A stretch of 8,802 bases of DNA from an uncultured Porphyromonadaceae bacterium (GTDB lineage Bacteria > Bacteroidota > Bacteroidia > Bacteroidales > Muribaculaceae), in the NCBI GenBank assembly GCA_938027385.1, contig CALJBF010000178.1, positions 1 through 8,802 of the forward strand. The letters run 5' to 3'. Under the pieces are notes generated by a model. That model searched no databases. It had not been told where the DNA came from and was given only the letters and a program-made list of their open reading frames with translations. Made by a program: the position numbers and the translations under genes. This document shows positions 1-6,155 of the stretch, one piece after another. Every line of letters starts with the position of its first letter. The stretch's first letter is position 1.

Positions 1-29
1 GGTTCAGGGATAGGATTATACTTCTTTCG

Positions 30-61
30 CAAAGGTAGCACTTTACTCACAATTCCCCAAA
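30..61 (-). promoter_or_regulatory. Bacteroidetes-type promoter reading leftward out of the window
   Basis: On the minus strand a TTTG box (58-61) is followed after exactly 20 nt by TACCTTTG (30-37). This is a full match to the Bacteroidetes housekeeping pattern (-33 TTTG, -7 TAnnTTTG). Transcription would begin around 22-26 and run left, so its gene starts outside the window. The -33 box lies just downstream of the end of queE, so the leftward gene has its own promoter and need not depend on read-through from queDE. Confidence 0.6.
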
Positions 62-117
62 TCAAACCGCCCCCGCCCTGTTTTGTAAAGTCTGTGCAGA
101 CAATGGCTGAGCGGGGG
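62..117 (-). terminator. possible terminator after queE
   Basis: Just past the queE stop, read on the minus strand, CCCCCGC (117-111) can pair perfectly with GCGGGGG (76-70). The bases that follow are moderately T-rich (CGGTTTGAT). The loop is long, about 34 nt, and contains its own small hairpin (GTCTG/CAGAC). The long loop and short T-run make this a weak intrinsic terminator at best. Confidence 0.35.
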
Positions 118-122
118 AGGGT

Positions 123-716
123 TCAGCGGACGCCGATGAGTTTGTGGGTCTGGAGGGAGAGGTGCCAGAGTGGATGGGCCAGGATGTAGGCGATGCAGGC
201 GCGGAGGTTGGCGGCGTTCCAGGCGCCGTCGGCGCGGTCGCAGGGTTGCAGGCTGTAGCGGCTGATGCCGCGACCGGCCAGCGTGGCGGGGTCGATGATA
301 TATTCGGGGTGGTCGAGGTCAAATACGATTTTCAGCTCGTCGATGCGTTGTATCGTCGGGATGCGCCCGTATTTGGGCGAGCATGTCACCCAGTCGACAA
401 GGCTTTCGAGGCCGTCGCGCAACGGCAGGGTGCCGTTTGTCTCGATCTGCACCGTGCGCCCCTCGGTGTGAAGTTTCCCCACCAGTGTGGCGGTGAGCTG
501 CAGCAGGGGCTCGCCCCCGGTAACCACCACATGCCGGGCGGGATGGCGGCATACCTCGGCCACAATCTCGTCGTCGGTCATCTCGCGGCCGTTGGTATGG
601 TCGGTGTCGCAGAAATCGCAGGCCATGTTGCATCCGCTCAGCCTTACGAACACCGCCGGGGTGCCTGTGTGGAACCCCTCGCCCTGCAGTGAATAGAAAA
701 TCTCGTTAACTTTCAT
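123..716 (-). CDS. queE: 7-carboxy-7-deazaguanine synthase QueE
   Basis: Radical SAM enzyme that converts 6-carboxy-5,6,7,8-tetrahydropterin to 7-carboxy-7-deazaguanine, the ring-contraction step of queuosine and preQ0 synthesis; cytosolic. The 197-residue protein begins with the family-typical MKVNEIFYSLQGEG. It has the cluster motif C29-x3-C33-x2-C36 (CNMACDFC) that binds the SAM-cleaving [4Fe-4S] cluster, then TGGEP at 66-70, IETNG at 91-95, and a C-terminal SLQPCD (155-160). The final stretch LSLQTHKLIGVR is typical of the short Bacteroidetes QueE. Length is normal and nothing is truncated. The gene starts 20 nt after the queD stop on the same strand, so the two form an operon. No clear Shine-Dalgarno sequence is seen, as is common in this phylum. 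The pathway's other enzymes, QueC and QueF, are not in the window. Confidence 0.95.
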   Translation of the reverse strand: MKVNEIFYSLQGEGFHTGTPAVFVRLSGCNMACDFCDTDHTNGREMTDDEIVAEVCRHPARHVVVTGGEPLLQLTATLVGKLHTEGRTVQIETNGTLPLRDGLESLVDWVTCSPKYGRIPTIQRIDELKIVFDLDHPEYIIDPATLAGRGISRYSLQPCDRADGAWNAANLRACIAYILAHPLWHLSLQTHKLIGVR

Positions 717-736
717 GTGGCGCCGCAGGTCAGGGG

Positions 737-1096
737 TCAGAAAATACCGTCGGTTTCCGGGGTGTCATCCTTGCAGTAGGCTGCGATGTTCCCCTCCGAT
801 TCCTGCACGGTGGCCTTGTAGCACTCGGGAATCTGGTCGGCTACCCAGCGCGCGATATTCTCGGCGGTGGGGTTGAACGGCAGCAACTCGTTGAAGTTGC
901 CGTGGTCGAGATAGCCGTGGATGCGGTCTTTTACATGCTTGAAGTCGATCACCATGCCGTCGGCGTTGAGTCGCGGGGCACGGCAGTAAACGGTCACCAC
1001 CCAGTTGTGCCCGTGCATGTTCTCGCATTTGCTCTCGTATGACAGATTGAGCCGGTGGCACCCGGCAATCTCCATACGTTTCTTCACATAATACAT
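737..1096 (-). CDS. queD: 6-carboxy-5,6,7,8-tetrahydropterin synthase QueD
   Basis: Converts 7,8-dihydroneopterin triphosphate to 6-carboxytetrahydropterin, the substrate of QueE, which is encoded immediately downstream. The chosen start gives 119 residues, beginning MYYVKKRMEI. The three zinc-binding histidines of the PTPS/QueD fold are visible as H14 (GCHRL) and H28/H30 (MHGHN). C24 sits at the catalytic cysteine position (SKCENMHGH). LDHGNFNEL (63-71) carries the conserved Asp-His, and VQESEGNIAAY holds the C-terminal glutamate. The frame stays open up to 1195, but that extension crosses the promoter and the direct repeat, has no family similarity that I recognise, and would move the conserved N-terminus inward, so 1096 is preferred. 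The 5' leader from the proposed promoter is only about 15 nt, too short for a preQ1 riboswitch. PTPS homologues can have other roles, but pairing with queE settles the call. Confidence 0.93.
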   Translation of the reverse strand: MYYVKKRMEIAGCHRLNLSYESKCENMHGHNWVVTVYCRAPRLNADGMVIDFKHVKDRIHGYLDHGNFNELLPFNPTAENIARWVADQIPECYKATVQESEGNIAAYCKDDTPETDGIF

Positions 1097-1113
1097 ATTC
1101 GCTCTAAATCTGC

Positions 1114-1169
1114 CTGCAAAATTACGAAACATTCGCGGTTCCCCCGCAATCCCCGCCCACAAATCGTCA
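1114..1169. repeat. 56-bp perfect direct repeat, copy 1 (queD side)
   Basis: Positions 1114-1169 are identical, base for base, to 2329-2384, in the same orientation and 1,215 bp apart. Identity stops sharply at both ends: 1113 is C against T at 2328, and 1170 is G against T at 2385. The repeat runs from CTGCAAAATTACG to CCCACAAATCGTCA and contains the leftward promoter of queD. The two copies exactly bracket the DUF1016 nuclease gene, as expected of a recent insertion or duplication event. Confidence 0.97.
1117..1150 (-). promoter_or_regulatory. queDE promoter, inside repeat copy 1
   Basis: On the minus strand TAATTTTG (1124-1117) is an exact TAnnTTTG -7 box. An ATTG (1150-1147) lies 22 nt upstream, a slightly long spacing for the -33 element. 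The predicted transcription start, near 1110, leaves a leader of about 15 nt before the queD ATG at 1096. Confidence 0.55.
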
Positions 1170-1188
1170 GCCCCGGGGCGAGGACGAT
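1163..1188. other. 26-bp interrupted palindrome across the repeat boundary
   Basis: ATCGTC (1163-1168) and GACGAT (1183-1188) are inverted copies around a central, fully palindromic GCCCCGGGGC (1170-1179). The left arm lies inside repeat copy 1 and the rest in unique sequence, so the symmetry exists only at this junction and not at copy 2. It sits 15 nt past the stop of the nuclease gene and could be its transcript-end hairpin, although no T-run follows. It could instead mark the insertion junction. Confidence 0.45.
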
Positions 1189-1202
1189 AGCCCATGACAC
1201 AG

Positions 1203-2249
1203 TCAGTCGCCGGAAAGATTGTTCAACCGATCATGCGCCCGTCTGATTGCCTGCTGCAGTTTCTGTTCAAGCAAATGGCGTTCGGGAAATTTTGTCATAT
1301 AATCCGCAACGCGGATATTGCTGTCGTTAAGATGCATCAATTCAACATGCTCCTCGTTTTTACCGGCACAGAGTATAAGACCTACAGGCTGGTTCTCTCC
1401 TTCCACCATATCATATTTCTCAAGCCATCTGAGATACAGCTCCATTTGCCCTTTGTACCCGGCTTGAAATTTGCCCAGTTTAAGATCTATTGCCACGAGG
1501 CAACGCAAGCGTCTGTGATAGAATAGCAGATCGATGTAATAATCCTCATTGTCGACAGTAATACGTTTCTGTCGGGCGAGAAACGCGAAGTCATTGCCAA
1601 GTTCGGTGATGAAATTCTGGAGTTCTGCAACTATTGCATTTTCAAGATCTTTTTCCGAATAATTACCCGACAGGCCAAGAAAATCAAGCACATACGGATC
1701 CTGGAAAACAAGGTCGGCCGACATTTTTTGTTCGTTGCGCAGTTCATCAAGGTCATGGCGTATGACGGTTTCCGGTTGTCTGGCAATGGCAGTACGTTCA
1801 TAAAGCATCCCGTCAATTTTGGATTTTAGTGTCCTTTTCGACCAATGCTGGTCGGCAGCCATTGTGAGATAAAAGTTCTTCGCCAGCTCATCTTCAATAG
1901 GTATCACCTGAAGGAAATGAGACCATGACAATTGCGACACCAGTGGTGTCACAATCTGCAGATCCGGAAATGAGGATGCAAACTGCATCATTCTCTGTAG
2001 ATTTCGCAGAGAAAACTGATTACCCCCATACTGTAGTGTCAGTTGTTGTGAAAGATTAGCGATCACACGTTTGCCATATTTAGCCCGTTCCCCTTTGAGC
2101 AACTCACGGTTTATCCGGTCTCCTATATGCCAGTAGAGTAATGTCATTGTCGAGTTTACCGACAGCGCCACCTGCGCCCTGGCTGATTCAATCAGATGAC
2201 GGATGTCAGAGAAAAGACTGTTGTCAATAATGGGGTTGTCTGTTGCCAT
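1203..2249 (-). CDS. DUF1016/YhcG-family PD-(D/E)XK nuclease
   Basis: Predicted DNA nuclease of 348 residues, full length for the family. The N-terminal DUF1016_N/YhcG helical domain spans about 12-160, with VNSTMTLLYWHIGDRI (31-46), YGKRVIANLSQQL, SLRNLQRMMQFA and QLSWSHF as recognisable blocks. The C-terminal nuclease domain spans about 180-330: E203 in DLENAIVAEL, D240 in DYYIDLLFYHRR, and the catalytic D255-x-K257 in VAIDLKLGKF. Usual family members have ExK at the last site; the Asp is a conservative change. The gene is visibly AT-richer than its neighbours: 25 G/C in the 60 bases from 1261, against 41 in the 60 bases from 2641 in the next gene. It is bracketed by identical 56-bp repeats, which suggests acquisition. 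Relatives occur beside type I restriction loci or as orphans; here there is no methyltransferase or specificity subunit. The biological role is unknown. Confidence 0.9.
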   Translation of the reverse strand: MATDNPIIDNSLFSDIRHLIESARAQVALSVNSTMTLLYWHIGDRINRELLKGERAKYGKRVIANLSQQLTLQYGGNQFSLRNLQRMMQFASSFPDLQIVTPLVSQLSWSHFLQVIPIEDELAKNFYLTMAADQHWSKRTLKSKIDGMLYERTAIARQPETVIRHDLDELRNEQKMSADLVFQDPYVLDFLGLSGNYSEKDLENAIVAELQNFITELGNDFAFLARQKRITVDNEDYYIDLLFYHRRLRCLVAIDLKLGKFQAGYKGQMELYLRWLEKYDMVEGENQPVGLILCAGKNEEHVELMHLNDSNIRVADYMTKFPERHLLEQKLQQAIRRAHDRLNNLSGD

Positions 2250-2328
2250 TACCGGAGTTTATGAATTTATTGAAATTAGAGTTCCCGTAAACCGGTGGGT
2301 CAGTTACGTGTAAAGATCTCCTGTATAT

Positions 2329-2384
2329 CTGCAAAATTACGAAACATTCGCGGTTCCCCCGCAATCCCCGCCCACAAATCGTCA
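2329..2384. repeat. 56-bp perfect direct repeat, copy 2 (ompA side)
   Basis: Identical in sequence and orientation to 1114-1169. It lies in the 249-bp divergent region between the nuclease gene and the OmpA-family gene, 79 bp upstream of the nuclease start codon. Recombination between the two copies would delete 1,215 bp, removing the nuclease gene while leaving one intact promoter in front of queD. Confidence 0.97.
2332..2365 (-). promoter_or_regulatory. promoter of the nuclease gene, inside repeat copy 2
   Basis: The same TAATTTTG -7 box as queD's (2339-2332, minus strand), with ATTG (2365-2362) 22 nt upstream. Transcription would start near 2325 and give a leader of about 75 nt before the ATG at 2249. 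Because the box is identical to that of queD, both genes should respond to the same core promoter signal. Confidence 0.5.
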
Positions 2385-2498
2385 TCGAGCTGTGCGACAG
2401 ACGTGGCGGGCGAACTTTACGGGGGTGAGGGTTGTATTAGATATATGACTGTTACGGTCAGACGGGGCGGGTGACGTCCACGGGAACCATAAAATGAT

Positions 2499-3386
2499 AT
2501 GTTTATGAAAGCCAAGGTATTGATGACAATAGTGGCGGCGGCCGCGATGGCGTTGACATCGTGCGTGTCGAGCAAGCGGTTCAACCGGCTCAACGACGAG
2601 CACGTGGCCCTGCAGAAGGAGTACGACGCCACGACGGCGGCGCTGAACAAGGCGCGCTCAGACAACCAGAGCCTCGACGCTCTGCTGGCCCAGGCCCGCA
2701 AGAACAACGACGAGCTGAAACAGGCTTACGCCGCGGCGATGGCCTCGCTCGACAAGAGTCTGCAGAACACCAACCAGGGGAACGTGAATATCTCGAAACT
2801 TGTCGACGAGATCAACGCCTCGAACCGCTACATCAAGGAACTGGTGGCCGCCAAGTCGCGCAGCGACTCGCTGAACATGGTGCTCACCACGAACCTTACA
2901 CGCTCGCTCAGCGGCGACGAACTGCGCGACGTGAACGTGAAGGTGCTCAAGGGTGTGGTATATATCTCGCTGGCCGACAACATGCTGTTCAAGTCGGGCT
3001 CGTATCAGATCAGTCCGCGCGCCATGGATATCCTAAGCAAGATCGCAAAAATCATCAAGGATTACCGCGACTATGACGTGCTTGTGGAGGGTAACACCGA
3101 CAACGTGCCCATCTCGCGTCCCAACATCCGCAACAACTGGGACCTGAGCGCCCTGCGCGCATCGTCGGTCGTGCAGGTTCTGCAGGATGATTTCGGTGTC
3201 GACCCATCGCGTCTCACTGCCGGAGGCCGCGGCGAATACAACCCCATCGCCAGCAACGATACAGCCGAGGGGCGTCAGCTCAACCGCCGCACGCAGATCA
3301 TAATAACGCCGAAACTTGACCAGTTCCTCGACCTCATCGACAAGGCGCCGGACGATACCGGCAGTGCCGCCGCCACGGTGAAATGA
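2499..3386 (+). CDS. OmpA-family outer-membrane lipoprotein
   Basis: Predicted peptidoglycan-binding lipoprotein of 295 residues that tethers the outer membrane to the cell wall. A signal sequence ends in the lipobox ALTSC with Cys22 as the lipidation site. Residues about 26-130 are hydrophilic and helical with regular Leu/Ala spacing, consistent with a coiled-coil spacer. The OmpA C-terminal domain spans about 153-270: MLFKSGSYQISPRAMDIL, then GNTDNVP (198-204) with the TD of the diaminopimelate-binding site, NWDLSALRASSVVQVL, GRGEYNPIASN, and NRRTQIII (262-269) with the conserved Arg pair. The start could also be the ATG at 2505 (MKAKV...), which places a lysine directly after Met as is usual for signal peptides. 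No perfect TAnnTTTG promoter is seen between 2385 and 2498. A strong hairpin terminator follows the gene. The domain layout resembles YiaD-like proteins; the specific partner is unknown. Confidence 0.92.
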   Translation: MFMKAKVLMTIVAAAAMALTSCVSSKRFNRLNDEHVALQKEYDATTAALNKARSDNQSLDALLAQARKNNDELKQAYAAAMASLDKSLQNTNQGNVNISKLVDEINASNRYIKELVAAKSRSDSLNMVLTTNLTRSLSGDELRDVNVKVLKGVVYISLADNMLFKSGSYQISPRAMDILSKIAKIIKDYRDYDVLVEGNTDNVPISRPNIRNNWDLSALRASSVVQVLQDDFGVDPSRLTAGGRGEYNPIASNDTAEGRQLNRRTQIIITPKLDQFLDLIDKAPDDTGSAAATVK

Positions 3387-3431
3387 CCCACTGCAGCGTT
3401 TCTGCGGGCTATACATCCACTAACTAAATAC

Positions 3432-3480
3432 GTCTGCCTGATACGGCCAATTGCGTGTCAGGCAGACTGTTATTGTTTTC
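3432..3480 (+). terminator. intrinsic terminator after the OmpA-family gene
   Basis: GTCTGCCTGA (3432-3441) pairs perfectly with TCAGGCAGAC (3458-3467). Four further pairs (one G-T) extend the stem to 14 bp around an 8-nt loop, and TGTTATTGTTTTC follows. It lies 45 bp past the stop at 3386 and about 40 bp before the next promoter, so it insulates the GH31 gene from the upstream transcript. Confidence 0.85.
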
Positions 3481-3506
3481 TGACATCTACTTTTGCGGCT
3501 TACATG

Positions 3507-3538
3507 GTTGACTTCACCGCTTTTTAATGGTAAATTTG
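3507..3538 (+). promoter_or_regulatory. promoter of the GH31 gene
   Basis: GTTG (3507-3510), then exactly 20 nt, then TAAATTTG (3531-3538), a full match to the Bacteroidetes -7 box. The expected transcription start is near 3545, giving a leader of about 48 nt to the ATG at 3593. Because the -7 box lies downstream of the in-frame ATG at 3527, it rules out that earlier start. Confidence 0.75.
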
Positions 3539-3592
3539 TATAATCCATTCCTTGCGAGATATCGAGAATCAAATAATACCATATATTCAGCT

Positions 3593-5932
3593 ATGCGTCA
3601 TACCAATCTTAAAATCACAGCACTGCTCATGGCCTTGTCATGTCTTTTCGGCAGTCACGCGCTCCGGGCGGCCAATCCTGTGGCCGACCCCGATGCCGTG
3701 GTGACGTGCGGCAACGCCCGTTTCACAGTACTCACCCCCGAGATGGTCCGTATCGAATACAGCGACAGCGCCCGTTTCGAGGACCGCGCCACATTCGCCA
3801 TTCAGAATCGCCGCCCCGGTGATGTGCCGCGTTTCACCACCGCCGACGACGGCACGTGGCTCACAATCGCCACCGACAGCCTGACACTGCGCTACCGCAA
3901 GGGCGCGCACCCGATGACCACGCCCCCCTCGGCCGACAATCTCACCATCACCATGACGCTTGGCGGCGAGCCTGTCGAGTGGTACCCCGGCAAGCCCGAC
4001 CCGTTGAACCTCAAGGGCACATGCCGCACCCTCGACGGCAGTAACGGCGACAACAAGCGCGCCGAAATGGAAAACGGCGTGATCTCGCGCTCCGGCTGGG
4101 CTGTAATCGACGACTCGTGGAATAGTACGCGCCCCGACGGCAGCCGGTCGTTCGCCCTCGCCGCCGACCCGCTCACCGGCATCGACTGGTGGGCGCCGCG
4201 TGCCGACTCTGCGGCCCTCGACCTCTATTTCATGGGCTACGGCCATGACTACCGCCGCGCCATCAAGGACTTCACCCGCATCGCGGGCGACATCCCTCTG
4301 CCTCCCGACTACGTGTTCGGCTACTGGTACAGTAAATATGCCTCATATTCGGCCGACGATTACCGCCGCATCATGGCCGACCTCGAGGCCAACGACATCC
4401 CCGCCGACGTGATGATCCTCGACATGGACTGGCACTGGAACGGCGACCCCGCCAGCGAGTCGGCCGGAATCGGCGGCTGGACAGGCTGGTCATGGAACAC
4501 CAATCTGATACCGAACCCCGTGGGACTGCTGCGCGACATTCACGACCGCGGTCTGCACGTGGCACTCAACCTGCACCCGGCCGATGGTGTCGACAGCGTG
4601 GAGTCACCCGGCTACTTCCGCACAATGAAAGCAGAACTCGACGGCCGTTACACCGACGGGCGCAACATCGCCTGGAGTCTCGATTATCCCGACTTTACCA
4701 AGTCGTTCTTCAGCAACATAATACGTGACCACGAGCGCGAAGGTGTGGATTTTTGGTGGCTCGACTGGCAACAGCATCTCACCAGCCGCATGACCGACGG
4801 TCTGGGCCAGACATTCTGGTGCAACCATGTGTTCTTCAATGATATGGCAAAGAACCGTCCCGAACGTCGTCCGGTAATCTTCCACCGCTGGGGCGGCCTG
4901 GGCAGCCACCGCTATCAGATCGGATTCTCGGGCGACGCCCACATAAACTATCCCACGCTGGCTTTCCAGCCCTATTTCACCGCCACGGCCTCGAACGTGG
5001 GCTATACTTTCTGGGGCCACGACCTGGGTGGCCACGCGCTGTCAGACCACGAACCCAACGACCCCGAGCTTGTGCTGCGCTGGATTCAGTTCGGTGTCTT
5101 TACCCCGATTTTCCGCACGCACGCCACCAAAGATGACCGCATCGAGCGTCAGATCTGGCGCCTCCCCGATTTCCCGATGATGCGCGACGCCGTGAAACTG
5201 CGTTACGCCCTGTTCCCCTACATCTACACGATGGCGCGCAAGTCGCATGACACCGGCATAGGCCTCTGCCGCCCCATGTACTATGACCATCCCGAGGCCG
5301 ACGAGGCATACACCCGCGAAGGGCAGTACATGTTCGGCGACGACATCCTGGTGGCACCGGTTACCGCCGCCGCGCCCGACGGCAAGACATCGCCCGTAAC
5401 CGTATGGTTCCCCGCCGGAGAGTGGTGGGATGTGAGCCACAATCGCATGATACACGGCCCGGCCACCGAGACAATCGGGTTCGCGCTCGACGAGATTCCT
5501 TATTTCTACCGTGCCGGCAGCATCATCCCCCTCAACATGGCCGGTGTAAATCATGTCACCGACCGCCCCGAGCGCCTGCGGCTTGATGTTGTGGCCGGTG
5601 CCGACGGCTCGGCCACCCTCTACGACGATGCCGGCGACAACAGTGACTACGCCACGTCATACGCCACAACGGCTATGACGCACACCTCAGCCGACCGCAC
5701 CGAGACCATCATCATAGACGCCCCCGTGACCCACGGCTCATACACCGCGCCCAATGCCAACCGTGCCTGGACGGTAAGCCTCCTTGATTCAGCCCGTCCC
5801 GCCGGCGCCACCTTCAACGGCAAGCCACTCGACCCCTCGGCAATGAGCTACGATGCCACCCGCCGCTGCCTCACCCTGGTTCTCCCCGCGGCTCCCGTCG
5901 CAGACCCCGTCACCCTCACCGTCAACTACTGA
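3593..5932 (+). CDS. secreted GH31 glycoside hydrolase
   Basis: Predicted exo-acting alpha-glycosidase (GH31, retaining mechanism) of 779 residues. A signal peptide covers about 1-26 (ALRA before ANPV); Cys17 does not sit in a convincing lipobox. The N-terminal beta-sandwich (DUF4968/mutarotase-like) spans about 30-235. The catalytic barrel begins around FGYWYSKY (242-249), with MILDMDWHW (D277, D279) at the -1 subsite. D391 in WWLDWQQ is the likely nucleophile and D448 in GFSGDAH the likely acid/base. A proximal beta-sandwich follows YMFGDDILVAPV, then a DUF5110-like C-terminal domain from about 655. The nucleophile motif is DWQQ rather than the classical DMNE of alpha-glucosidases, so the substrate should not be assumed to be starch; alpha-galactoside, alpha-xyloside or other activities are possible. 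The start at 3593 is set by the signal peptide and by the promoter. No SusC/SusD genes are visible nearby. Confidence 0.9.
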   Translation: MRHTNLKITALLMALSCLFGSHALRAANPVADPDAVVTCGNARFTVLTPEMVRIEYSDSARFEDRATFAIQNRRPGDVPRFTTADDGTWLTIATDSLTLRYRKGAHPMTTPPSADNLTITMTLGGEPVEWYPGKPDPLNLKGTCRTLDGSNGDNKRAEMENGVISRSGWAVIDDSWNSTRPDGSRSFALAADPLTGIDWWAPRADSAALDLYFMGYGHDYRRAIKDFTRIAGDIPLPPDYVFGYWYSKYASYSADDYRRIMADLEANDIPADVMILDMDWHWNGDPASESAGIGGWTGWSWNTNLIPNPVGLLRDIHDRGLHVALNLHPADGVDSVESPGYFRTMKAELDGRYTDGRNIAWSLDYPDFTKSFFSNIIRDHEREGVDFWWLDWQQHLTSRMTDGLGQTFWCNHVFFNDMAKNRPERRPVIFHRWGGLGSHRYQIGFSGDAHINYPTLAFQPYFTATASNVGYTFWGHDLGGHALSDHEPNDPELVLRWIQFGVFTPIFRTHATKDDRIERQIWRLPDFPMMRDAVKLRYALFPYIYTMARKSHDTGIGLCRPMYYDHPEADEAYTREGQYMFGDDILVAPVTAAAPDGKTSPVTVWFPAGEWWDVSHNRMIHGPATETIGFALDEIPYFYRAGSIIPLNMAGVNHVTDRPERLRLDVVAGADGSATLYDDAGDNSDYATSYATTAMTHTSADRTETIIIDAPVTHGSYTAPNANRAWTVSLLDSARPAGATFNGKPLDPSAMSYDATRRCLTLVLPAAPVADPVTLTVNY

Positions 5933-6019
5933 CGTCCCGCCACATCCCTCTTCCATCATGTCATAGTAGTGGGAGCATCTATTAGTATTTGCCTGAACTA
6001 TAGGGGTATAGGTGCCGGG

Positions 6020-6116
6020 TAAAAATTCGGTGCATGAACGCGAAACACAAGCCGCAGCGCGGCGCAAGATTCCAGGCCACTACGTGGCTTATGCTTCGCG
6101 CACTCCATAATTTTTA
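6020..6116. repeat. 97-bp imperfect inverted repeat in the convergent GH31/GH51 gap; possible bidirectional terminator
   Basis: TAAAAATT (6020-6027) pairs with AATTTTTA (6109-6116). Farther in, GCGAAACACAAGCC (6040-6053) pairs at 12 of 14 positions with GGCTTATGCTTCGC (6086-6099). The centre holds smaller GC-rich hairpins, such as GGCCAC/GTGGCT (6075-6088). The T-run of the outer arm lies at the 3' side on either strand, as in a bidirectional terminator serving both convergent genes. Its length, stepped stem and A/T-rich tips would also suit a small non-autonomous repeat. The rest of 5933-6155 shows no gene. Confidence 0.55.
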
Positions 6117-6155
6117 ACGGGACACCAATGTGAAATGTCAGGCTGACGGCATCGG

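Noticed and set aside
1097..1116. preQ1 riboswitch upstream of queD.
   Set aside because: The leader between the predicted transcription start and the ATG is only about 15 nt, too short to hold even the smallest preQ1 aptamer.
1097..1195. N-terminal extension of QueD to an ATG at 1195.
   Set aside because: The extension is translated from the repeat and promoter sequence, including the TAATTTTG box. The QueD fold begins properly at the Met at 1096, and no family similarity was recognised in the extra 33 residues.
1114..2384. Classical insertion sequence or integron-like cassette for the repeat-bracketed unit.
   Set aside because: There is no transposase or integrase, no terminal inverted repeats were found at the unit's ends, and a 56-bp duplication is too long for known IS target duplications.
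1114..2384. CRISPR-like repeats.
   Set aside because: There are only two copies, 1,215 bp apart with a full gene between them, and no spacers.
3527..3592. Earlier in-frame start for the GH31 protein at 3527.
   Set aside because: The consensus -7 box at 3531-3538 would lie inside the coding region, and the signal peptide begins at the ATG at 3593.
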